DNA of 5,511 nucleotides, taken from contig MDJN01000130.1 in NCBI GenBank assembly GCA_001995005.1, positions 1 through 5,511 of the forward strand. Direction: 5' to 3'. Shown here in pieces: positions 1-5,444 of the stretch (the first letter of the stretch is position 1; every line of letters starts with the position of its first letter). The notes beneath the pieces were generated by a model, which made no database searches, had not been told where the DNA came from, and was given only the letters and a program-made list of their open reading frames with translations. Source of the DNA: Candidatus Parepulonipiscium sp. PG-Nun2H_MBin03 (GTDB lineage: Bacteria > Bacillota > Clostridia > Lachnospirales > Cellulosilyticaceae). The position numbers and the translations under genes are program-made.

Positions 1-133
1 CTTCTATATCAAGATATACTTTCATTATATCTCCACACTTTGCATTTCCAACTGTGCCTACTCCACTTGCATTTTCTATTTCTCCCATATTACGTGGGTT
101 CATAAAATGGTCCATTACTTTTTCTGTATACAT
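1..133 (-). CDS. nifU: NifU/IscU-type Fe-S cluster scaffold protein, N-terminal part (runs off the left edge)
   Basis: This is the first 44 codons of an IscU-like scaffold, the protein on which Fe-S clusters are built from iron and from sulfur delivered by NifS before transfer to client proteins in the cytoplasm. The visible start reads MYTEKVMDHFMNPRN, followed by a GVGTVGNAKCGD stretch. This is the characteristic N-terminus of clostridial NifU-type scaffolds. Cys33 in AKCGD is the first of the three conserved cluster-ligand cysteines; the other two lie beyond the window. The ATG at 133 is supported by a GGAG-type ribosome binding site on the minus strand at about 142-149. That site overlaps the nifS stop codon (148-150), so translation is probably coupled to nifS. 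Third gene of the iscR-nifS-nifU operon. Identification is secure; the full length is unknown. Confidence 0.95.
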   Translation of the reverse strand, partial: MYTEKVMDHFMNPRNMGEIENASGVGTVGNAKCGDIMKVYLDIE

Positions 134-147
134 ATCTGCACTCTCCT

Positions 148-1326
148 CTATTTTTGTGTTTTAATAAAATCTTCGTATAATGGGGACATATCTCTCATTC
201 TTGCTATAATAGCTGGTAATTTCTCTATTACAGTATCTATCTCGCTTTCAGTTGTTCCCTCTCCTAGCGTAAATCTCAATGTTCCGTGTGCTTTTTCATG
301 CGGCAACCCTATGGATAACAGAACATGTGATGGGTCAAGAGATCCTGATGTACACGCTGAACCACTTGATGCACAAATTCCTTCCATATCCAGTAACAAT
401 AATAACGATTCTCCTTCTACAAATTCAAATCCTATATTAACATTGTTAGATAATCTTTCGGTAGGATGGCCATTTAAAAAAGCATGTGGCACTTTTTCTA
501 ATACACCTTTTATCAATTTATTACGATATGCAGTATATTTGGCAACTTTATCATCCATTTGCTCATATGCAAGTTCTATTGCTTTTGCAAAACCTATTAT
601 ACCAGCAACATTTTCTGTGCCACCTCGTTGCCCACGCTCTTGTCCGCCACCGTGCATAAATTGTGCTATCTTTACGCCTCTTTTTATATATAAACAACCA
701 ATTCCCTTAGGACCGTTTAATTTATGTGCAGATATAGAAAGTAAGTCTATGTTTTCTTTATGCACATCTATTTTTATTTGCCCTGTTGCTTGTACGGCAT
801 CTGTATGGAAGAGAATATTGTTTGCCTTTGCAATCTCCCCAATTTCTGCTACAGGCATTATTGTGCCAATCTCATTATTGGCATACATTATAGTAATCAA
901 GATAGTTGTAGGTTTAATCGCATTTTTCAAGTCTTCTATATTAATGCGCCCAAACTCATCCACATCAAGATATGTTACTTCATATCCATGCTTTTCAAGG
1001 TATTCACACGTATGAAGCACTGCATGATGTTCCACCTTAGACGTGATTATATGATTTCCTTTATCTTTTTTAGCTTCTGCAACTCCTTTTATAGCCCAGT
1101 TATCAGCTTCTGTTCCACCGCTTGTAAAAAATATTTCATTGGCATGTGCCCCAATGCATTTTGCAACCACTTCTCGACTTTCGTCAATAGCTTTTTTATT
1201 TTGCTGTGCTATTTGATATACACTTGATGGGTTTGCAAAATTTCCTATAAGATATGGATACATTGCATCAACAACTTCTTGTTTTATCGGCGTTGTAGCC
1301 GCATGGTCTAAATATATTTTATCCAT
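148..1326 (-). CDS. nifS: Cysteine desulfurase, NifS/IscS family
   Basis: A 392-residue class V aminotransferase-fold enzyme. It uses pyridoxal phosphate to convert L-cysteine to L-alanine and leaves a persulfide on the enzyme, which is passed to the NifU scaffold and possibly to tRNA thiolation. The N-terminus MDKIYLDHAATTP is the family hallmark. Other landmarks are His100 in VEHH, Asp176 and Gln179 in HTDAVQ, the Schiff-base lysine Lys202 in SAHK, and the persulfide cysteine Cys325 in the long-loop SSGSACTSG (321-328). All key residues are present and the length is normal for the family. The ATG at 1326 begins one nt after the iscR stop and is preceded by AAAGGAG inside the end of iscR, so the two are probably translationally coupled. 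The neighbouring scaffold gene supports a role in general Fe-S assembly. No nitrogenase genes are visible, so the name nifS here means the clostridial housekeeping type. Confidence 0.97.
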   Translation of the reverse strand: MDKIYLDHAATTPIKQEVVDAMYPYLIGNFANPSSVYQIAQQNKKAIDESREVVAKCIGAHANEIFFTSGGTEADNWAIKGVAEAKKDKGNHIITSKVEHHAVLHTCEYLEKHGYEVTYLDVDEFGRINIEDLKNAIKPTTILITIMYANNEIGTIMPVAEIGEIAKANNILFHTDAVQATGQIKIDVHKENIDLLSISAHKLNGPKGIGCLYIKRGVKIAQFMHGGGQERGQRGGTENVAGIIGFAKAIELAYEQMDDKVAKYTAYRNKLIKGVLEKVPHAFLNGHPTERLSNNVNIGFEFVEGESLLLLLDMEGICASSGSACTSGSLDPSHVLLSIGLPHEKAHGTLRFTLGEGTTESEIDTVIEKLPAIIARMRDMSPLYEDFIKTQK

Positions 1327-1327
1327 C

Positions 1328-1783
1328 TTAAATCTCCTTTATATAATCTATATCATTTTGTTCATATTCATCTACTAGCTCTAAAAGATTTATACTATCA
1401 ACTACATTATTAATTCCGTCACGCATCTTTTCCCACACGGATTTTGTGACACAATTCCTGTCCACTCCGCAAGAAACCATGCAGTCTGACATTTCGTTCT
1501 CACCTGTGCAATCCGTTGGAGCCAAAGACCCTTCCAAGGCTCGTAATATATCACCAACGCTTATATCTTTTGCATCTTTTGCTAATATATACCCTCCTTT
1601 GGCACCTCTTTTACTTATTACTAGTTTATGCTTTTTAAGCTTTGCTGTTAACTGTTCAAGGTAACTTTCAGAAATTGATAACCTGCTTGAAATACTCTTT
1701 AAAGACACTGGTTGTTTTTTTGAATATACTCCAATATCAATCATGAGTCTTAACCCATATCTTCCTTTTGTAGATAATTTCAT
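1328..1783 (-). CDS. iscR: Rrf2-family Fe-S-sensing transcriptional regulator IscR
   Basis: A 151-residue winged-helix repressor expected to sense cluster supply and control its own operon. The N-terminus MKLSTKGRYGLR is the Rrf2 signature. The helix-turn-helix follows (about residues 27-50, SLKSISSRLSISESYLEQL), and the wing contains RGAKGGY (59-65). The cluster-binding segment carries four cysteines: Cys92, Cys101, Cys105 and Cys111. That agrees with an IscR-type cluster regulator and argues against the cysteine-poor CymR type. A TTG at 1795 is in frame, but the ATG at 1783 is preferred. It begins the conserved MKLSTKGRYG, has GGAGGT ending four nt upstream, and the TTG would sit inside the operator. 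First gene of the operon, with its own promoter and a palindromic operator just upstream. Which of the four cysteines bind the cluster is inferred only from their position. Confidence 0.95.
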   Translation of the reverse strand: MKLSTKGRYGLRLMIDIGVYSKKQPVSLKSISSRLSISESYLEQLTAKLKKHKLVISKRGAKGGYILAKDAKDISVGDILRALEGSLAPTDCTGENEMSDCMVSCGVDRNCVTKSVWEKMRDGINNVVDSINLLELVDEYEQNDIDYIKEI

Positions 1784-1787
1784 CTTT

Positions 1788-1793
1788 ACCTCC
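1788..1793 (-). promoter_or_regulatory. Ribosome binding site that fixes the iscR start
   Basis: GGAGGT on the minus strand ends four nt before the ATG at 1783. A start at the in-frame TTG at 1795 would lie upstream of this site and would have no site of its own, so the shorter protein is the better call. Confidence 0.85.
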
Positions 1794-1818
1794 AATTCCT
1801 AGTTATCTAGTAGGAATT
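1794..1818. promoter_or_regulatory. Palindromic operator, likely IscR autoregulatory site
   Basis: A 25-bp imperfect palindrome with perfect 8-bp arms (AATTCCTA and TAGGAATT on the minus strand) around a 9-nt centre. It overlaps the last three bases of the iscR -10 box and covers the predicted start site, a position typical of a repressor site. The 25-bp length and the CC-n-ACT / A-n-T-n-GG pattern resemble the E. coli IscR type 1 motif in layout, but not base for base. Assignment to IscR is inferred from position and symmetry. Confidence 0.62.
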
Positions 1819-1844
1819 ATAACACTATGATAGAATTTTGTCTA
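1816..1844 (-). promoter_or_regulatory. Sigma-A-type promoter of the iscR-nifS-nifU operon
   Basis: On the minus strand, TAGACA (1844-1839) is followed by exactly 17 nt and then a perfect TATAAT (1821-1816). A TG one base upstream of the hexamer makes it an extended -10. The start site should fall near 1809, giving a leader of about 26 nt before the iscR ATG. The -10 box overlaps the palindromic operator. Confidence 0.8.
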
Positions 1845-1924
1845 GTCCCATACGCAAAAAACTACCTTTATTTTAATAAAAGTAGTTTTAATTTATGTTT
1901 TATTCATTTTTAGCTATCATAGTG
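1823..1924. repeat. 11-bp perfect inverted repeat enclosing the terminator
   Basis: CACTATGATAG at 1823-1833 is exactly repeated in inverted orientation as CTATCATAGTG at 1914-1924, with 80 nt between. The left copy fills most of the spacer between the -35 and -10 of the iscR promoter. The terminator hairpin lies inside the repeat. No flanking target-site duplication is evident. Confidence 0.6.
1856..1889 (-). terminator. Rho-independent terminator between the flippase gene and iscR
   Basis: The two arms, 1858-1872 and 1875-1889, are complementary over 15 positions. On the minus-strand RNA the only non-Watson-Crick position is a G-U wobble. The 3' arm runs into a tract of six T (GGTAGTTTTTT). 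On the plus strand the same position would be a C-A mismatch and the downstream T tract is broken, so minus is the better direction, although weak two-way action is possible. The stem is AT-rich, so its strength is uncertain. It sits 14 nt upstream of the iscR -35 box and would insulate the Fe-S operon from readthrough of the flippase unit. Confidence 0.6.
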
Positions 1925-2006
1925 CATATACTCTACTAATTATATATATCATTAAAACGAGACTGCCGATAAAAAAGCTTATTATAAACATGGTACACTT
2001 TTTCAT
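1917..2006 (-). CDS. Possible 29-residue single-pass membrane peptide, unproven
   Basis: An ATG at 2006 opens a 29-codon frame ending in TGA. It reads MKKCTMF followed by a hydrophobic stretch (about residues 6-24, rich in Ile, Phe, Leu and Val), then SRVYAL. A lysine pair before one membrane-length segment is the typical form of small membrane peptides. Against it: no good ribosome binding site precedes the ATG, the region is AT-rich enough to give hydrophobic frames by chance, and the sequence is unknown to me. The frame is open upstream to 2066 without another ATG; an in-frame TTG at 2036 also lacks a ribosome binding site. A 7-bp hairpin (2012-2031) sits immediately before the ATG. The flippase gene ends upstream and iscR follows downstream. 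No function is proposed. Confidence 0.2.
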   Translation of the reverse strand: MKKCTMFIISFFIGSLVLMIYIISRVYAL

Positions 2007-2077
2007 AACTTCTACTTTTGAGGGAAAGTAGGGCAATCTTTGGAAATCAATATAAAATATATTATCTTAGTCTCGTT
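1956..2077. repeat. 9-bp perfect inverted repeat with internal hairpin
   Basis: AACGAGACT (1956-1964) and AGTCTCGTT (2069-2077) are perfect inverted copies 104 nt apart. Between them lies the CTACTTT-TGAGGG-AAAGTAG hairpin (2012-2031). The arms stand out in an AT-rich context, but a chance origin cannot be excluded. Confidence 0.4.
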
Positions 2078-2135
2078 ATTAAAAAGAAAATCTGTTATTA
2101 TATATTCAGTATATGGTAATCTCCAAAAAAAGTGA

Positions 2136-3779
2136 TTACTTTGCTTGTATTCTTTTTACAAAGGGTACAAGCTTTTTTCCTGCGGGTATATTTTCAAGGT
2201 CTTTTGCCGTAATAACTCCATTTAAAATCCCAATAAAAAAGTATACTATAATAGCAAATATAATTGCAATCAATAAAGATACTTCCCCAATTATATTATA
2301 CAATAATTTATATACACCAAAAGATAAAGCACCCATAATTATGGCACATATAAATGGTCTTATAATTATAAGATTAATATTTAATTTAAGTTCTAAATTC
2401 CGCTTAAGATAAGCTAAATTTAGACCACTAAATATTATATAACAAATAGTAGTACTATGAACTACAGCATATATATTAACTTCTTTGTAGTGCAAAAATA
2501 TAAAGTTAAAAAATATCTTTATAATGCACGCAATAAGAGAATTTCTTGCTGTAATATATTGCTTGCCCATGCCCTGCAATACCCCTGTTGTAAGCTGTGC
2601 TACCGCAATAAATACTATAGAAATGCTACCATACAATAAAAGCCTATATCCGTCTGGTGAATTTTTATATAATAGTTGTATTATAGGTTCTGCAAATATG
2701 GCCAGTCCAATAGTTGCTGGCATAGCCAGTAACATACCCACCTTTAATATCATCCTAATTTTATTTCGAACTGCCGCATAGTGCTGTTTTGCCATAAGAT
2801 TTGAAATAGCTGGGGTTGCCGCCATAGCCAGTGTTAAAATTATAGAAACTGGCACATTAATCAAGGTTAAATACTTCCCTAAATATTGCCCTGTTAAGCT
2901 ATTTGCAATTTCCTTACTCGATAAGTTTTGTGCATCTGTAACGTTTATTAAGTCGTACCTACCTTCTTCCATTAGACTAGTTACTAAATCTGGTAAATAC
3001 ATATTTAACATCAGCGTGTCAATATTTGTTATTATAGCAAATATTGAAGAACCTAAAATGACTGGTAGTATAGTATTTAATATCGCCTTTAACACATCTG
3101 ATTTTGTTTCATTTTTAAAACAGGATGGGTTACTTTTGCGTATTGCCATCTTAGGCTTTATCCTAAAATAAAATATCCCTATTACAATAAGTCCAGCAAC
3201 TGCACCAATGCCCGTTCCCATTGTGCTACCTGTTGATGCTGCCACAATTCCATGTTCTATAAATATATATGCTAGTACAATACTAAAAATACCATTAAAT
3301 ACTTGCTCAACTACTTGCGACACAGCAGTCGGCACCATATCTTGCATTCCTTGCAAATATCCTCTGGTAACCGCCATTACTGTAACCACGATGCACGTTG
3401 GTGCCAAAACTCTAAGCGGCATGGTAAGGTCTGTGTTTTGCATATAATCTGCTATTGCATATGAAAAAAACCATAGCAAAGAGGCTAGTATAATTGATAC
3501 GCTAGTAGTGTATAACATAGCTATTTTATATAATTTATGTGCCTCTTTATGTGCCCCAACTGCTCGGCGCTCTGCTACCAATTTTGATATTGCACTGGGA
3601 ATTCCAACAGCAGATAATGTTAATATAAGTACATATATGTTATAAGCACTAGAATATATTGCATTACCCTGGTCTCCTATTATGTTCGTAATAGGAATGC
3701 GATATAACATTCCTATTATTTTACTCAAGCCTGATGCTATAGCTAAAATCATTGCACCTTTTAAAATATTTTGTCCCAT
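2136..3779 (-). CDS. Putative polysaccharide/lipid II flippase, SpoVB/YtgP (MurJ-like) family
   Basis: A 547-residue integral membrane protein of the MOP exporter superfamily, predicted to move an undecaprenyl-linked sugar across the cytoplasmic membrane for cell-wall or other surface-polymer synthesis. Many hydrophobic segments run through the whole length, as expected for the 14-helix fold. The N-terminus has the family pattern GAMILAIASGLSKIIGMLYRIPI (about 8-30). A conserved TRGYLQGMQDMVPTAVSQ (138-155) is echoed in the second half by GVLQGMGKQYITA (399-411), in line with the two-lobed repeat. The tail LNGVITAKDLENIPAGKK is typical of the SpoVB/YtgP group. Length is close to B. subtilis YtgP (MurJ) and somewhat longer than SpoVB. 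Whether it is the essential lipid II flippase or a sporulation-type paralogue cannot be told here. The ATG at 3779 has AGAGGT five nt upstream. It follows the DtxR-like gene by 33 nt and probably shares its transcript. Confidence 0.93.
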   Translation of the reverse strand: MGQNILKGAMILAIASGLSKIIGMLYRIPITNIIGDQGNAIYSSAYNIYVLILTLSAVGIPSAISKLVAERRAVGAHKEAHKLYKIAMLYTTSVSIILASLLWFFSYAIADYMQNTDLTMPLRVLAPTCIVVTVMAVTRGYLQGMQDMVPTAVSQVVEQVFNGIFSIVLAYIFIEHGIVAASTGSTMGTGIGAVAGLIVIGIFYFRIKPKMAIRKSNPSCFKNETKSDVLKAILNTILPVILGSSIFAIITNIDTLMLNMYLPDLVTSLMEEGRYDLINVTDAQNLSSKEIANSLTGQYLGKYLTLINVPVSIILTLAMAATPAISNLMAKQHYAAVRNKIRMILKVGMLLAMPATIGLAIFAEPIIQLLYKNSPDGYRLLLYGSISIVFIAVAQLTTGVLQGMGKQYITARNSLIACIIKIFFNFIFLHYKEVNIYAVVHSTTICYIIFSGLNLAYLKRNLELKLNINLIIIRPFICAIIMGALSFGVYKLLYNIIGEVSLLIAIIFAIIVYFFIGILNGVITAKDLENIPAGKKLVPFVKRIQAK

Positions 3780-3812
3780 GTTTTACCTCTATAACTTTAT
3801 TATTAATTGTGT

Positions 3813-4265
3813 TTATCTCTCTTCTTCTGGTATAGGCTCTAATATTGACGTAGCTGAATTTTTTTTCAGATATAGCTTATACCTGTTTAATATCTCTGGA
3901 TACGAATTGACAAATGTTACAAACTGCTCTATTTGTGACAATGCCTCATAACTTAAGTATTGCCCCATTGTCTCTTTTTCTAACGCAGTATTTTCAGTTA
4001 TTTGTAAAATGTCTAAAAAATTGTCCAACAACTTATCTTTTGAAATAATGTATTTTGCCAGTTTCTCGCCTTTTTTAGTCATTGTAATAGGTTGATATGT
4101 GGTGTATTGTATATACTTTTGATAATGTAGTCTTTGTGCTGCTTGAATGACTTTTTTGATAGGCACATCCAAACTTCTTGCTATGTCGCTGCAAGTTATC
4201 TCCTCATCGCTTTCTACTTGCATATAAATTTCTATTAAATACATCTCTAAACTAGTTGATATCAT
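3813..4265 (-). CDS. DtxR/MntR-like winged-helix regulator with degenerate metal site
   Basis: A 150-residue protein with the layout of MntR/DtxR repressors. It has an N-terminal SLEMYLIEIYM helix, a helix-turn-helix (about 22-48, EEITCSDIARSLDVPIKKVIQAAQRL), a wing ending in ITMTKKGEKLA (60-70), and a helical dimerisation part (about 76-118). Aligned by eye to B. subtilis MntR, most metal ligands are changed: Asp8 is Met, Glu11 is Ile, His77 is Asp, Glu102 is Gly and His103 is Gln. Only Glu99 seems kept. Met8 recalls Met10 of DtxR, but the DtxR histidines 79, 98 and 106 are also absent. It may therefore respond to something other than Mn or Fe, or act without metal. It lies 33 nt upstream of the flippase gene in a likely two-gene unit. 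The in-frame GTG at 4274 was rejected because it lies inside the ribosome binding site of the ATG at 4265. Confidence 0.82.
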   Translation of the reverse strand: MISTSLEMYLIEIYMQVESDEEITCSDIARSLDVPIKKVIQAAQRLHYQKYIQYTTYQPITMTKKGEKLAKYIISKDKLLDNFLDILQITENTALEKETMGQYLSYEALSQIEQFVTFVNSYPEILNRYKLYLKKNSATSILEPIPEEER

Positions 4266-4270
4266 AACTA

Positions 4271-4280
4271 TCACCTCTCT
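4271..4280 (-). promoter_or_regulatory. Ribosome binding site that fixes the DtxR-like gene start
   Basis: AGAGAGGTGA on the minus strand ends five nt before the ATG at 4265. The alternative GTG start at 4274 is part of this site, so the ATG is the better choice. Confidence 0.75.
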
Positions 4281-4447
4281 TTGCTATGTACTTTATAATT
4301 TATATGCATTAAGTAGCATGTTTTACCACAAATTTTTTGTATCAAGCTTAAGACACTCTGTCCCCTAATCTCATTTCGTTCTGATTTTGTAGAATTCAAT
4401 CCAAAATAACACGCAGCAGATTGGCTTGTTTTCTTTTTTTCTATAAC

Positions 4448-4476
4448 TTGCTAAAAATTGCTATTAATGGTATACT
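4448..4476 (+). promoter_or_regulatory. Candidate degV promoter P1
   Basis: TTGCTA (4448-4453), a 17-nt spacer, then TATACT (4471-4476). Hexamers and spacing are good for a sigma-A promoter. The predicted start near 4483 leaves a leader of about 77 nt before degV. Confidence 0.5.
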
Positions 4477-4504
4477 TACTAAATTATGATTAAATCCTTA
4501 TAAT
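4476..4504 (+). promoter_or_regulatory. Candidate degV promoter P2
   Basis: A perfect TATAAT at 4499-4504 is preceded at 17 nt by a weak -35, TTACTA (4476-4481). The start would be near 4511. It may act instead of, or together with, the candidate about 28 nt upstream; the sequence does not decide between them. Confidence 0.4.
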
Positions 4505-4559
4505 ACCTAGCATTACTTTAAGAGAAATATCATAATTATCATTAAAGGAGGAATTTTTT

Positions 4560-5438
4560 ATGCCAAATATAATTTTATTCAGTGACAGTTCATGCGATTT
4601 GACCGCAGCCTTGGTAGAACAATATAATATAAATTTAATACCATTTTATATATCATTTGACCAAAACACATACTACAAAGAAAATGTTGATATCACTTTA
4701 CCAGAGTTCTACAGCAAAATTCGTACAGGGGAATTTTTTCCCAAAACTTCTTTGCCTTCTATAAATGATTACTATGAACATTTCTTACCCGTCATACAAC
4801 GAGGCGACAGTATAATCTGCCTTTGTTTATCTAGTAAATTTAGTGGTTCATACGTTGCAGCAGTTAATGCACGTAATATGATATTAGATGAATTTCAAGA
4901 TGCACAAATTACAGTAATAGACTCAATGACTGCAACAGGTGCACAAGGCATGTTAGTATTAGAAGTTGCTAAAATGATACAAGCGGGGCTAGAGTTTTAT
5001 GAAATTGTTCACATTACAGACATTATCAAAACTCAAACCCGTATTTTTTTCTATGTGGATACTCTAGATTATTTGGAAAAAGGTGGACGCATCGGAAAAG
5101 TTGCGTCTCTGCTAGGCTCTATGTTTAATGTAAAACCTATTATATATTTAGCAGATGGCGAATTATTTCCTTATGCCAGAGCCCGTGGCAAAAAAAAGGC
5201 AACTTCTAAAATTATAGACGCTCTTAGAGAATATATCTCTGGGAAAGAAGATAAATTTAATTATGCAATAGCACATTCTGATGCTGTTTCATATATAAAA
5301 TATGTAGAAGATATTGTAACTAACGAACTTAAATTACCTATTGATGCAGAACTTACCATCGGGATAACCATTGGGACATATACAGGACCGGATGCATGTG
5401 GCGTGTGTTGTGTTCCTAAGTATGAACAATATTTATGA
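4560..5438 (+). CDS. DegV/FakB-family fatty-acid-binding protein
   Basis: A 292-residue soluble two-domain EDD-fold protein. The family (FakB) binds a fatty acid and presents it to the kinase FakA, so exogenous fatty acids can enter phospholipid synthesis. Motifs in order are DSSCDL (9-14), KTSLPS (62-67), SSKFSGSY (91-98), VIDS (119-122) and YLEKGGRIGK (171-180). The Thr and Ser residues of the second and third motifs are those that hold the carboxylate in studied members. Length is normal. The C-terminal motif is unusual: where the family commonly has HxGPGA, this protein has YTGPDA (274-279), followed by a cysteine cluster (Cys280, Cys283, Cys284). Ligand binding may thus differ. The ATG at 4560 has AAAGGAGG eight nt upstream. 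It stands alone, divergent from the DtxR-like gene and convergent with a tRNA gene six nt past its stop. No fakA is visible in the window. Confidence 0.95.
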   Translation: MPNIILFSDSSCDLTAALVEQYNINLIPFYISFDQNTYYKENVDITLPEFYSKIRTGEFFPKTSLPSINDYYEHFLPVIQRGDSIICLCLSSKFSGSYVAAVNARNMILDEFQDAQITVIDSMTATGAQGMLVLEVAKMIQAGLEFYEIVHITDIIKTQTRIFFYVDTLDYLEKGGRIGKVASLLGSMFNVKPIIYLADGELFPYARARGKKKATSKIIDALREYISGKEDKFNYAIAHSDAVSYIKYVEDIVTNELKLPIDAELTIGITIGTYTGPDACGVCCVPKYEQYL

Positions 5439-5444
5439 TATGTA

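Larger units (their letters stand above)
1784..2135. other. 352-nt intergenic region, flippase gene to iscR
   Basis: Apart from the iscR promoter, operator and terminator at its left end, this AT-rich gap holds three things. One is an 11-bp inverted repeat (1823-1833 and 1914-1924). Another is a 9-bp inverted repeat AACGAGACT/AGTCTCGTT (1956-1964 and 2069-2077). The third is a compact hairpin with a 7-bp stem CTACTTT/AAAGTAG and a 6-nt loop (2012-2031). A possible very short minus-strand ORF lies at 2006-1917. No known riboswitch or structured RNA family was recognised. Confidence 0.6.
4266..4559. other. 294-nt divergent intergenic region
   Basis: This gap separates the minus-strand DtxR-like gene from plus-strand degV. 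It holds the degV promoter candidates on the right. On the left there is only a weak TATAAA-type -10 candidate on the minus strand (about 4290-4305), with no convincing -35. A GACA-n3-TGTC palindrome followed by CCCC lies at 4352-4365. A short ACAAA/TTTGT inverted repeat lies at about 4328-4340. No ORF with a ribosome binding site and no known riboswitch was seen. Confidence 0.5.

Noticed and set aside
107..1015. A 302-codon open frame on the plus strand
   Set aside because: It lies opposite nifS, which has every catalytic motif and a good ribosome binding site. The plus-strand frame has low-complexity Ser/Ile/Cys-rich composition, no recognisable domain and no ribosome binding site.
148..1326. 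A nitrogenase-linked (nif) gene cluster
   Set aside because: Only nifS and nifU homologues occur, and they follow an Rrf2 regulator. This is the housekeeping Fe-S assembly operon of Clostridia.
1328..1795. Longer IscR starting at TTG 1795
   Set aside because: The extra four residues precede the conserved MKLSTKGRYG start, and the TTG lies inside the operator and upstream of the ribosome binding site.
2116..2139. GTAATC/GATTAC hairpin overlapping the flippase stop codon as its terminator
   Set aside because: The stem is only 6 bp with a 12-nt loop, and the T run lies in the loop instead of after the stem. The hairpin at 1856-1889 is a much better terminator.
2113..2412. A 99-codon plus-strand frame starting in the gap
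   Set aside because: It runs almost entirely antisense to the 3' end of the flippase gene, has no ribosome binding site and shows no family resemblance.
4527..4541. Fur-box-like sequence in the degV leader
   Set aside because: The right half ATTATCA is perfect, but the left half matches only about 4 of 7 positions, and such matches are expected by chance in AT-rich DNA. There is no iron-related gene downstream.
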